The notes beneath the pieces were generated by a model, which saw nothing but the letters and a program-made list of their open reading frames with translations, was not told the DNA's origin and made no database searches. Shown piece after piece: positions 34,933-46,587 of a DNA stretch of 64,000 nt. How positions within the stretch are numbered: position 1 is the first letter of the stretch; the number at the start of each line of letters is the position of its first letter. This DNA comes from Cymodocea nodosa (lineage: Eukaryota > Streptophyta > Magnoliopsida > Alismatales > Cymodoceaceae), in contig CM072335.1 in NCBI GenBank assembly GCA_036874045.1, positions 20,529,501-20,593,500 on the forward strand, read 5' to 3'. Position numbers and translations under genes: made by a program.

Positions 34933-36634
34933 TGTAGGATCGTATGGCTACACAAGAGGGGGGTGAATTATGTATTTTTAATATTTTCTAAAATATAACT
35001 GAAACTTTAAAACTCAAAAACAAGTCGAGACATTGTTTTCATAAAATCATTTTTATTCAAGGTTTCAATTTACAATATACAATTCAATTCTCCTCAGAAA
35101 TTGTAGATGCAATTATATTTCGATACCATGTATCATCTAAACAATTTCATAACTACAAATAGAGAAAACTAATTTGTGGAATTTAAAACTTTTCTCCCTG
35201 TTTGAGATCTTTCTTCTTCTTCTTTTTCTTCTTCAGCAATTCTTCAGTGACGAATATCTTGTCTTTCCATGCTTCATCGAATTTGATTTCTTCTGATACT
35301 TCAAATCTTCAATGACGAAAATCTTACATTTTTATGCTTCACTGAACTTTCTTCCACTTGAGAGATTGTAAATCTTCAGTGACGAAAATCTTACCTTTTT
35401 ATGCTTCACTGAACTTTCTTCCACTTGAGAGATTTTCCCCGAGAAGGTGTTTTTCATCCCTGAAAAAGATTTTTCTTTTGGTGTGCAAGGATGGTTTGAT
35501 CCTCGAAAAGATTTTTCTTTTTGTGTGCAAGGATGGTTTGATCCTCGAAAAGATTTTTCTTTTTGTGTGCAAGGATAAATTGATCAACGAGAATTCTATG
35601 CCTTTTATATCCTTCACGTTTAACCACCAACAGTTTTCCACTTCTCCACGTCTTTTCTTTTTCCTTCATCGAAACACACACGTTCTAACCCACGTTTATA
35701 TTTCAAATTTTCTTTAATCATCAGTCCTGGATCTCTGAAAAATTTCCTGCAAAATAAACTTTCTCGTCCAAAAGATTTTCATCAGTGTAATAAGAAGTCG
35801 TTACTTTAATGTTAACTAAACGAGTAACACAAGTATATATATAACTTAACGTTTCTAACTTAACGAGTTCCTCATGTGCCATTTCACGTGACAAGTACTG
35901 TAGCTAACTCAACGAACTAAGTCTGTGGTGTTATGCTAATTCAACGAACCATCTCCGTTGTGTTATGATAACTCAACGAACCATCTCCGTTGTTTTATGA
36001 TAACTCAACGAACCAGTAATAAACAAATGTTTTTATAATAAGAATTTTACCATGTGCAAAAAATAACAACTTAAGTTTATAACGCTAACCTAACGCGTTG
36101 CCTTAGTATTCAATATAGCAACTCAACGCATTTAGTTATGTTAACTTAACGAATTAAACATGTGCACCTCACGTGATACAATACAACATTCGTAACTTAT
36201 AATTTCACCACGTGTATAACACTAACTTAACGAGTTCGTCTCTTCTTTTACTCACTAACTTAACGAGTTATCACGTGACCTATTTTAACCTTTAAGCCTC
36301 TAACTTAACAAGTTCTCACGTGACCTCTTTACAAACAAAACTCTAACTTAACGAGTTGTCTAAACGTGCACTATTCATGATACAGAAGATATAACATTAA
36401 AACATATCATGCTTTTCAATAAAAACACACGTTAACTTAACATTTAGCTAAATGAGAAATTAATGCAACGAAACGACTAGTTATTAACTTCAGATCCAAT
36501 ACAGACAAGTATTTATATCAGTAAGCTTTTTCTATATTAATTGATGATTTTAATTTCTTTTCACAAGTAATAGTAATTGAGCAAATATGATTATTTTCAT
36601 TCAGCACACATCATCAAAACAAAAATACTCAATA
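34933..36634 (-). repeat. 3' LTR of SIRE-A
   Basis: About 1.7 kb. On the minus strand it begins right after AAAAAGGGGGAGA with ...TTGAGTATTTTTGTTTTGATG and ends ...CCATACGATCCTACA. Internal tandem repeats: 42-43-bp unit x3 (35,462-35,588) and 67-bp unit x2 (35,303 to about 35,433). The U3 half (35,810-36,380) has many TAACTCAACGA/TAACTTAACGAG motifs and CACGTG boxes also found in the Athila-like LTRs. The matching start in + orientation is at 54,457. Confidence 0.85.
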
Positions 36635-37375
36635 ATCTCCCCCTTTTTGATGATGACAAAACCATATTAAATCAATTATGAAATATGTATAACTCAACAA
36701 AGCACCTTCGTTGGGTTAACTTTTAATTCAACAAACTTGTTTGTTGACTTAAGTTCACTTAAGCTTATTTCTATTATTTGTATAAATTTTACCTCTCAGA
36801 ACTAAAAACTCTCAAATGTCAATAATTATATAAGTATCAGTTTTCTAATTATCATCTGTCAGATTACAATAACCATTCAAAATAGCATCTCCTTTTAATA
36901 ATATATATATGCAATTAAGATCATAATCATCTTTTTATAATATTTCTCCCCCTTTTTGTCATTAATCAAAAAGATAAGTAAGAATTGTAAAAGATAATTA
37001 ACATTTCTCCCCCTTTTGAATTAAGAGATATATTTACAACAACTCTTTCTGTAAACAATAATAAGAATTGTAAACATTTACAAAAACCAATGTATTATTC
37101 AAAGAATCAAACAAGTAATACAAATATTACATTTTGTATTCAGAAACAAACAAAAATAGTTAGCGACCCCTCCTAAGTATATCACTTATAGCATTACATA
37201 TTTTATCTCCCAGATGCCTAATATCATTTCTGATGTCGTTAAGCACTGCATCTAAGTCAGGAGGTAGCTGGGTTTGCTGTTCTGCTTGAACTGAATAACT
37301 TTGTTGTTGTTGTTGTTGTATATGGTTTGTATCAGGTTATTGTTGTTGTTGTTGTCGTTGAGATTTATGCATTGC
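36635..37375 (-). promoter_or_regulatory. SIRE-A 3' untranslated region with three polypurine tracts
   Basis: Non-coding stretch between ORFx and 3' LTR. The tract AAAAAGGGGGAGA occurs (minus strand) next to the LTR at 36,636-36,648, and again at about 36,946-36,957 and 37,007-37,018. The LTR-adjacent one is the expected plus-strand primer; the others are the extra PPTs known in Sireviruses. GTT-repeat microsatellites lie at about 37,302-37,357. Confidence 0.75.
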
Positions 37376-39457
37376 CTAGAATTTTTGCAAATCTTTGACA
37401 CTAAATGCTCTCATGCCTTTAGTTTCAGAGAGCCAGTTGGATAAATTCAATTGGCTTGCAATGAGTCTACATATAGCATCACCATAAAATAACTTTGAAC
37501 TCATATGCTGTAGTTGAGAAGTGAAAACATCAAACCAATTGATTTGAATTCTATTCAGCAAGCTATAAGTTGCATATAAACAACTTCTGCTGACTTCCAT
37601 ATTGTGTCCAACTCTCTGAAATAAATTTGCATGCAATATATTTGCAATAAACCTTGCCTCTGCATTCAGATTTTCCATTAATCTCATTTTAGAATATACA
37701 TCTGGAATTTTTCATAAAGACTGAATGTTCCATTCCAGTTGTCTTATCATGTCAAATCTGTTTGTAACAACAACACCTTCATTCTTTAATACCAAAACTT
37801 CAAAAATTAACTCAGGAGACAATATAAACTCCTGTTCATTTATTTGAGTTTTCAGAAAATTTCCATTCTTGTCCAGATTGCTATAAAAAGCTGCAATAAG
37901 CTCTATGTATTGCTTCCATTTCGTTCCTATTGGCAAGAATTTAATGAGGCCTTGAAACTCCAACAGATCTCTTATTTCCATCAAATTTCTGAATTTTATT
38001 GGACGAGCATGTAGAATCTGACATGTAATCAGATTATTGTATTTCTGCAATACTTCTTCAGATCTAAAATGAATTGCATTACCTTGAATTTTTAATATTG
38101 TACACAAAGAAGGTGATACGTGAAGCCGTGATTCAGAGTTTAATTCATCTTCAGGAATCTCTTCTTCAAAATGAATGTCATGTTGTTCCTCTTCCAAAAT
38201 ATTATCTTGAAGCTGCTCAGGTAAGCTTGATTCTTCAACTTCAACAGTGTTAGGAACATTGTCAATATGCTCAACATTCATCTATTTAGTCTCTATAGAA
38301 TGTTCAGAGTACAATTTTTCTACAAATTCTACAGCCGGTGTATCTATCTATAATTGTTCATTTTGTTCAACAGATATTTCCATTGATTCATGCTGTGAAT
38401 TCTTAGACTCTGCTTCTATAGATTCAGTAGAAGGTTGGTTAACTTTTAGCTCTTCTGGAGTCTTAACAATTTCAATATCTGCTACTCTAGACAATTCAGC
38501 CTTTGAACTAGTTACTGCCTCAACATTGTCAATTATATCTACAATAACTTGTTCAATGTTAAGTGCCTGATGCTCTGATTTGTCAATTTCCGCATCATTA
38601 GGACTTGTACTAATAGAAAAACTTGAGCTCATATTTGACTTGTATTTCTTCTCAAGCTTTCTAGCAAGGGAAAATAAAGTCTCATTATCTTCATCAGTTT
38701 CAGTGTATTTGGAACTGATGAGTTTATCAGATGCACAAAAAGGTACAATGTCTAGACATACATTGTCCTTTGAAAATAAATTTTCATCTGATTTTCCTTT
38801 TTCAATAGACTTTGTTTCCTTAGACATAATTTTTCTGATTTTCCTTCTACTATAACATTTCTGTTTCTCCTCTTCAAGTATTGCTGTTTTCTTTTCAAAT
38901 TGCTCTATAAAAGTTTTCTGCTTTAATTCTTCTAAGGCACTTTCTATTGCAACGGCCTTTCGAAGACTATCAACTTTTGTTTTGTCTACAGCAATATCTG
39001 ATTCTACTTGTTTTGAATATAAAGGAGTAGGGAAAGCTGATTCATGCTCTTCCTCAAATGCATGTAGTCTTGTACCGTTTATAGGAGATTGAGGAGTTCT
39101 ATTTGATGAACCTACACCTTTTTCCAAATATTTTGCATATTGTTCCAAAAATGCAATCTCAGCACATTTCATTTTGTATTCTCTATCATATTTACTTCGA
39201 ATACCCATGTATGTAATACTAGCATCAGTATGTTGAAGTTCTTGTCTAACTTCATCTAATATATCCTGAGAAAAGAAGTAATCTCTATAAAGTTCTTCTA
39301 ACCTTTTGTCCACTCGAAATATTTTCTTGAACCAAGTACGTGGAACTTCATCATTCTCTATTTCTTTTCCTTTTGCATCTCTTCTGCTTTTGCCTTTTCC
39401 TCTGCCACGACCTTTGTAGAACTTGGAGACCATCGTCGCAGGTTGTAACAGTAACAA
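37376..39457 (-). pseudogene. ORFx of SIRE-A (env-position ORF)
   Basis: Read from 39,457 leftwards. N-terminal basic stretch (MVSKFYKGRGRGKGKSRRDA), then WFKKIFRVDKRLEELYRDYF, a long charged Glu/Lys/Ser-rich middle, then IMEIRDLLEFQGLI-like and FYSNLDKNGNFL segments, and a conserved C-terminal block with ARFIANILHANLFQRVGH, NRIQINWFDVF and KLFYGDAICRL. The last block is homologous to Gypsy ORFx (YQRQGHDIEL...IQINWSVVF...KLFYGD). It occupies the place where Sireviruses carry an env-like gene, but I see no signal peptide or transmembrane helix. Function unknown. Copy at 55,363-55,925. Broken in a few places. Confidence 0.78.
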
Positions 39458-41024
39458 GCGGGAAAGATTTTCTTGACAAAGTTCACAAATAACCTAAGTC
39501 CCCGTGTTATAAGTGTTTAAATAGGGTTTTTAGGTGTATAACTCAACGTGAAGATAAGTCGGGTTTAGAAATAAAATAAATATTGAATAAAGCTTATTCA
39601 ATCAAAGTACCCGAAATATTCAAGTATAACTCGTTGAGTTAACTAATCTAACGAGTAAAATGCTGTCTAGAGGCAATTTTACACGTTACCTTATCTAACA
39701 TAACGTCTAGTTAGTACACTTAAACAAGTTTCGGATGCTTCCAACTAAAACGTTCCGAAAACAACACACATGCTAAACATAACATTATCTTGAAAACATT
39801 GTAAACTATTTGAACATTTTGTCCTTTGAATCTAAAATAGTTTATTTGTCTTTTTAAATTATTTCATCAAGATTTTAAGAGGACATTAATTCAGATTAAC
39901 TAAAATTTGTATTTTAAATTACATTAATCTGTTTTTGACATTGTTAATGCTCTCCTTACAAATATACTTCAAATATATTCAATCAAAATACAAAATATAC
40001 TTGTAGTGACAATAGATGTTAAGTATTACTATACTTTTACATTTTCTTTTCAGAGACTTCCGTTATCCTTACATCATCAAAAATGATTTCCAGAATCAAT
40101 TTCTACTGTATATGAATCAAAAACACAACTTTGAACTCAATTCGATTAATTCAAGGAGAATAAAAGAATGTATCTCAAATAAACGTTATCAAAAGTACTA
40201 ATGTTGATTCAATAAATCAGTAGTCATATTGGTATAAACTATATGTGATTCAAAGATATCTGTAATTAATGAAACAACTTTTTCTTTTCAAAACAGTAAA
40301 TATTGATAATTTTCTTTAAAAGTTAGTTTGAAAAGCTTGAATCATACAAGAGCTTTCTAATGTACCTGTGTAATGAGCTTTTAGTCAACAATCCCAGATC
40401 TGATCAACACCTTAGGTTGCTAGATTTAAAGAATCTTTTTTCAGGACAACAATCCTTACATACCTATCTGCTCAAGTACAAAAGGCTCGTGATCAAATTG
40501 ATCAATAAACTCTCAAAGATTTTCACTTTGTAAGCACTTTTCATTTTAAGGACAGTATATATGTATTCCATTAATACAGATGCAATAAAAAAAAAATCTC
40601 ATACAATTTTTACTTCTATGATTGTATTGAGAATATGAATCAGTTTCAATAAGCTTATACTTTTGATTAATAGTTTAAGATGAGTTACATATAACTTATT
40701 CTACAAGTTTAATCAATTAAGTCAAATTTTTTTTGCATGATCATATGCATTTTCCTTGATTCAAAGAAAACATTTAATCAAAATTTTAGAATGTCAGAAG
40801 TATTTAATGTTTTTCATTTACACTTCCACTTAAAATTGTAAAAACCATTAAAATTGATAAACTACTTAAAATCAATAAGATACTACTATGATTTTACAAT
40901 AAATACATAGTATCTTAAGCAGTAGTTTAGATATTACTTTAGATATTTATAATAAGTATATAATATCTATGAGGTGAACAACATCATCAATAATATTTAT
41001 CTTTTTATGTGGAGTTTAAGCATT
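39458..41024 (-). other. SIRE-A spacer between pol and ORFx
   Basis: About 1.57 kb of AT-rich non-coding sequence. The part nearest ORFx (about 39,500-40,065) is repeated in + orientation at 54,770-55,360. It contains CTATTTAAACACTTAT (minus strand, about 39,505-39,520), a possible TATA-like element for ORFx, and a GTTTCGGATGCTTCC...CGTTCCGAAAAC inverted motif at about 39,730-39,765. No gene seen. Confidence 0.6.
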
Positions 41025-44000
41025 TTACACATCACATAGCCTACAAATACCTAAATTTAATCTAATGTTGCAGAATGTATTTTCGTCTAAAGATTTTGTA
41101 AATATATCAGCTAATTGATTTTTACTAGACACAAATTCTAATTTAATTTTTCCTTTAATTACGTTATCTCTTAGAAAATGATGTCTAACCTCTATATGCT
41201 TTGCTCTTGAATGTAATACAGGATTTTTGGAAATATTTATTGCAGAACTACTATCACAATAAATCTCAGTTGTATCATAAGATAATCCAAAATCTTCTAA
41301 AGTTTGCCTTATCCATAGAATCTGAGTACAACACAGTGCAGCAGCAACATATTCAGCTTCTGTAGTAGAAAGTGCTACACAGTTTTGCTTTTTACTAAAC
41401 CATGACACCAAATTATTTCCCAATAATTGACATGTGCCACTAGTACTCTTTCTATCAGATTTAGATCCTACATAATCAGCATCAGTATATCCTATAAGAT
41501 CTATTGAACTATCCTTAGAATAATACAGTCCGAAATTTTTAGTTCCTTGTATATATCTAAATATTCTTTTAACTGCAATTAAGTGTGATTCTTTAGGATT
41601 AGATTGAAATCTAGCACAAACACACACAGCAAACATAATATTAGGTCTACTAGCAGTCAAATAAAGTAACGAACCAATCATACTTCTGTATTTTCTTTGA
41701 TCTATAGATTTTCCTATGTCATCAATATCTAACTTTAAAGTAGTACTCATAGGAGTTCCTCGAATCCTTGTATCATTAAAATTAAATTTCTTAAGCATTT
41801 CAACTGCATATTTTTCCTGATTTAAAAATATACCTTTATCCATTTGCTTAATTTGAAGTCCTAGAAAATATGAAAGTTCTCCTATTATACTCATTTCAAA
41901 CTGATTAGTCATCTCTTCAGAGAATATTTCTATCAACTTATCAGAGGTTGCTCCAAAGATTATATCATCCACGTATATTTGAACAACAATCTGATCTTTA
42001 CCATCTCTCTTAATAAATAGAGTATGATCCACTTTTCCCATGATATAGCCTTTTTCTATTAAAAAAGTAGACAATCTTTCATACCATGATCTAGGTGCTT
42101 GCTTCAAACCATATAAGGTTTTCTTCAATTTATACACAAAGTCAGGATTTTTAATATCTTCAAATCCAGGTGGTTGTTTTACATAGACTTCTTCATTAAT
42201 TAAACCATTTAGAAATGCACTCTTTACATCCATTTGATATAATTTAAAATCCATATAACAAGCATAGGCCAATAATATACTAATACTTTCTAACCTAGCC
42301 ACAGGAGCAAATGTTTCATCATAATCTAATCCTTCTTCCTGTGTATACCCTTGTGCAACTAATCTAGCTTTATTCCTTATAACTTGACCAATTTCGTTAG
42401 TTCTGTTTCTAAAGATCCACTTTGTACCTATTATGGACTGATTTTCTAGTGGAGAGACTAATTCCCATACATCATTTTTGATGAATTGATTTAGTTCTTC
42501 TTGCATTGCCACTATCCAATTTTCATCAGATAATGCTTCTTGTATATTCATTGGTTCTACCATAGAAACAAACATACACATACTATTTAAATTTACTGAA
42601 GCTCTAGTTTTAACTCCCTCATTAATATCACCAATGACTTGAGTAATGGGATGTGATGAAGAATAACGCCAATTTCTCTGATTTTCCTCAATATTCTCAT
42701 CAACATCTGAAAGTCCATCACTTTCATCATTAGTTTGATCATTTAAGTTCATATTTTTGATTTTCTCAGATAAATCATCAATCTCTCTGTTGATCTCTAA
42801 CTCATTTGGAAAATTGATCATATCATCATTATCAGCTTTAGATTGAGATTCTCTAAGAGAATTTTCATTAAAACTTACATGGAGGGTTTCTTCAATAGTC
42901 CTAGAAGTCTTGTTATATACTCTATAGGCTTTACTTCTAGTAGAGTAACCTACAAAAATTCCTTCATCCGATTTGGCTTGAAATTTATCTCTTTTATCCT
43001 TAGTATTAAGAATAAAACACTTGTAGCCAAATGGTTTCATATAGGAAATTTTTGGAACCCTATTAAACATAATTTCAAAAGGAGTTTTATTAACATGAGG
43101 TCTTAAATGACTTCTGTTAATAACATAACAAGCTGTATTTACTGCTTTAGCCCAAAGATTTTGAGGTAACTTATGTTCATTCAACATAGTTCTGGCCATT
43201 TCTTGAAGTGATCTATTCTTTCTCTCAACAACACCATTTTGACACGGTGCTCTTGGGAAAGAAAATCTGTGATCAATGCCATGCTCATTACAATAGTTAT
43301 CCATTTGATCATTATCAAATTCAGTTCCATGATCACTCCTAAGTTTTTGAATAGAGACACTTTGCTCATTTTGAACAAAATTGCAAAACATTTTAAATTT
43401 TTCAAAAACTTCTGTCTTAGATGCTAGAAAATATACCCCAAGTGTATCTAGAGAAGTCATCTACTAAAACAAATACATACCATTTACCACCAAGACTCAT
43501 GATTCTTGTTGGTCCAAATAGATCCATATGTATAAGTTCTAAGACTCTCTCTTGCTTGAAATATCAGTTTTGGATTTAAAAGAGTTTTTGTGAAGTTTAC
43601 CTAACTCACATGCATCACACATAAAGTCTTTTGAGTATTTAATCTTTGGTAAAACTCTCACTAAATGTTTTCTAGATAGTTAATGTAACAATTTCATATT
43701 TATATGCTCAATCCTTCTATGTCATAGATATGCATCACTAGTTTCAGCAAGCAAACATGAATTTAAATCAACTACACCAGAAGGTAAAGATAAAATACAT
43801 ACAAAACCTTTTCTTTTAGCAATAAACTTAATTTCATTTGTATTTTTATCAATTATTTTGCATACATTATCTTCAAACACTACATAATATCCATTTTCAA
43901 TTAGTTTTATGACACTCAACAAATTAAATCCTAGGTTTTCTACATATAGTACATTCGAAATAACACAAGTAGGAGTTATTTGAACATTGCCCATACCTAT

Positions 44001-44144
44001 GATTTTATCTTTGCTTTTTTTTCCAAATGTTACACTTCCTTTCATGGTATTTGTAAAATTTTGTAATAGACTTTTCTGTCCGATCATGTGACTTGACGCT
44101 CCACTGTCCAAGATCCATTTTGATGTTGTTTCCTCCTGCAACAC
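41025..44144 (-). pseudogene. SIRE-A pol: protease, integrase, RT, RNase H
   Basis: Right to left: protease about 43,722-44,144 (WILDSGASSHM), integrase about 42,850-43,640 ([32 protein letters not shown], then the [17 protein letters not shown] block), RT about 41,700-42,540 ([42 protein letters not shown]), RNase H about 41,025-41,600 ([49 protein letters not shown]). A continuous 811-residue frame covers most of INT-RT-RH, so it is the least decayed pol here. Related copies: SIRE-B and SIRE-C. Fossil with few breaks. Confidence 0.92.
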
Positions 44145-44147
44145 AAA

Positions 44148-46406
44148 TTAAGAAAAACTTTTTCTTGGTACCCAATGTTGTTGAGGACCAAGTTCAATAA
44201 ATGCATATTTCTTCTTTTTGTTTAAAAATAGTTTAACATTATCATTTATATTCTTATTAATTGTAAGTACTATTGATTTATCATTAGCTTCATACTCACA
44301 TATAGCATTATTGCTTTTACAATCATTCTTTTTGTTTTCAGATGTAGTATAATCAAGACCAAACAGATTTTTATCAGATGTTAATTTATTTTGGTCATGC
44401 TTATACATTTCAATAAGTTCATACCAAGATTTTGTACTTGTATTAACATTTTCCGTACATACAAAATATTTTTTTGCACAAGAATTTTTAGTTTTATCAC
44501 ATGTAGAATGAGTAAATGGTCTAATACCAGTGTATTGAATAACATGCTCAGGTTTCTGAATTTTCAGTTTACTACAATTGTCTGAAATTTTAGAAACATT
44601 AGAAACTAAATTTCCAGAACAAGAAACAAGATTTTTAGAAACATTTATAGTCATGTTAGAAGTACAATTTGACAAATCACATTGATTTATATTATTACTG
44701 CATGATTCATCCCTTGAAGTACCTACTTCTACATATTTATTACATTGTTTCATAATAAAAGGAATTTTAGTCTTAGATTTACTTGAACTACAACTAATAA
44801 ATCCTTTATTGGCTTGAGATTCAGGATATTCAGGATAATCAAATCCTAAGCCAAATTTATAAGACATCGTAGGAGTACTAGTTAGTTTGTCTAACTTAGT
44901 TTGACTTAAATTCCATTTCTCAATGGTAGAATTTAAATCTTGCTCTCTCAGTTTTAATTTATCTATCTTTAATTCAAGTTCATTTATATTGTTTCTTAAT
45001 ATTTCATTTTCAGATTTTATCTTTAATTTTTCAGCATTTATATTCTGTATTTGTTCATGCAAGATACATTCATTAAATCTAAATTTTTGCAAATCTCTAG
45101 CATGATTTTCATTATCACATTTAAACTTTTCTAAAGTAGTAGATAGGAAACAATTTTCTTCTTCCATAATGGATGAAGATTTTCTAATATTCTTATTTTC
45201 TAGTTTACATACTTTAAGTTTTTGTAATAATGCATGATAAGCACATAATAATTCATCAAAGTTGAAATCTGAATGACTTTCAGGATCAGATATTACCTCA
45301 GACTTATCTACCATGAAGCACACATGAGCAACGTCTTCTAACTCTTGTTCTCCTTCTGAATGTGAAGATTTTGATGTTGATTCCTCAGATTCAGACTCTT
45401 CAGACGTGTCATCCCAAGTGACCATCAAAGCCTTTTTCTTATAAAACTTTTTCTGAGTTTTCTGAGCCATCTTCTTCTGATTTGTCCTAGTTTGCTTTTC
45501 ATTTTTCCTCATAAGACAATCTGGAGAAAGATGTCCAAGTTTCTCACAGTTGTAACATACATACTTTCTGGATGAAGAATTCTTGTCATTCAGTGATTTT
45601 GATGTTGAGGGTTTATCATTTTTGTTCCTTTGTTGTTTCCTAGCTTTCCATGCTTTCTTGAATTTCCTAGTCAGCAAAATCAAATCATCGTCAGAATCAG
45701 TAGATATATCAGAATCTGAATTAATTTTGAAGGCTATTTCTTTCTTCATTTTTAGTTTGTTGTGACTCAATGATTCATTTAAATGAACTTCATAAGCTGT
45801 TAAATTTCCTATAAGTTCATTCATAGAATAAACATTTAAATCTCGTGATTCCTCAATTGATGTTACTTTTTGAGACCATTTAGAACTTAGGGATCTAAGA
45901 ATTTTCCTCACCAAATCCTTATGTTCAAAATTCTTTCCTAAGCATTTTAAAGAGTTTATGATATCAAGAAATCTGGAAAACATCTCAGAAATACTTTCGT
46001 CTTCATGCATCTTAAAGAGTTCATACTTATGAATCAACATGTTTATTTTAGTCTGTTTAACTTGAGATGTACCTTCATGTGAAACTTCTAATGCATGCCA
46101 CACCTCATAAGCAGATTTATATGCCGACACTTTACTGAACTGTTCATAACTCAATGCACAAAATAAAATATTTAAGCCATTAGCATTCAAAGTTTCATTT
46201 TCTTTTTCAGTAATTATCCAAGTATTATAAGGAGTAGTTAATGGAGTATATGGTTTAGAAATCATGAACCATAATTTATGATCTATACTTTGAAGAAAAA
46301 CAGTCATCCTATATTTCCAATATTTAAAATGTATTCCATCAAATAAAGGAGGACAATTAAGATTTTGGCCTTCATATAAAGAAAAATTACCATTTCTAGT
46401 AGCCAT
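44148..46406 (-). pseudogene. SIRE-A gag
   Basis: 752-residue frame starting MATRNGNFSLYEGQ at 46,406. N-terminal capsid-like part with PPLFDGIHFKYWKYRM and HEGTSQVKQTKINML, typical of Copia gag. CCHC zinc knuckle CYNCEKLGHLSPDC (CX2CX4HX4C) near residue 286. Then a long charged tail with Ser/Glu-rich and heptad-like Leu/Ile segments (about residues 395-510, coiled-coil-like) and a C-terminal GPQQHWVPRKS motif just before the protease. The oversized C-terminal half is usual for Sireviruses. The open frame is intact over the whole gag; the element as a whole remains a fossil. Confidence 0.9.
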
Positions 46407-46587
46407 CTTACCTTAGATTTTTCAACCTATTTGATTTTAAACAGTCTAAAAACTTTAAAACAACTTGAGCCTTAAATCAAGAAAGTTAAACGTATGCTCA
46501 GATATTAATGTTGCTCTGACTTAACTATGAAATACAATATGTTTCCTCACATGGGTTTTGCATTATCAAAATACTCGGATTCTAACA
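46407..46587 (-). repeat. Sirevirus LTR fragment between SIRE-B 3' end and SIRE-A gag
   Basis: On the minus strand it starts TGTTAGAATCCGAGTATTTT directly after AAAAAGGGGGAGATTG, i.e. at the expected 3' LTR position of SIRE-B, and leads within about 180 bp into the SIRE-A gag ATG. The first ~60 bp match the start of the chimeric LTR at 15,382. No PBS is seen before the SIRE-A gag. Confidence 0.75.

Larger units (their letters stand above)
34933..46406 (-). mobile_element. SIRE-A: Sirevirus (SIRE/Maximus-type) Copia element
   Basis: Best-preserved element in the window, read right to left: gag (44,148-46,406), protease (about 43,720-44,144), integrase-RT-RNase H (41,025-about 43,640), spacer (39,458-41,024), ORFx (37,376-39,457), repeated polypurine tracts (36,636-37,018) and 3' LTR (34,933-36,634). 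Long gag with coiled-coil-like tail, an ORF after pol, multiple PPTs and the AGGGGGGTGAATT-type LTR end are Sirevirus hallmarks. Its 5' LTR is represented at most by the fragment at 46,407-46,587. Few breaks in gag-pol, more in ORFx; relatively young by open-frame length. Confidence 0.9.

Noticed and set aside
35358-35717. Open frame with repeated IFLFVCKDGLILEK-like peptide
   Set aside because: Product of the 42-bp tandem repeat within the SIRE-A LTR; no gene evidence.
38348-39457. A 369-codon frame that could pass for a host gene
   Set aside because: A copy with the same upstream spacer occurs at 54,770-55,640 between Sirevirus LTR ends, and it sits in the env position of SIRE-A; it is element-borne.
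37376-39457. Calling ORFx a retroviral-type envelope
   Set aside because: No signal peptide, cleavage site, fusion peptide or transmembrane segment was visible; only its position resembles env.
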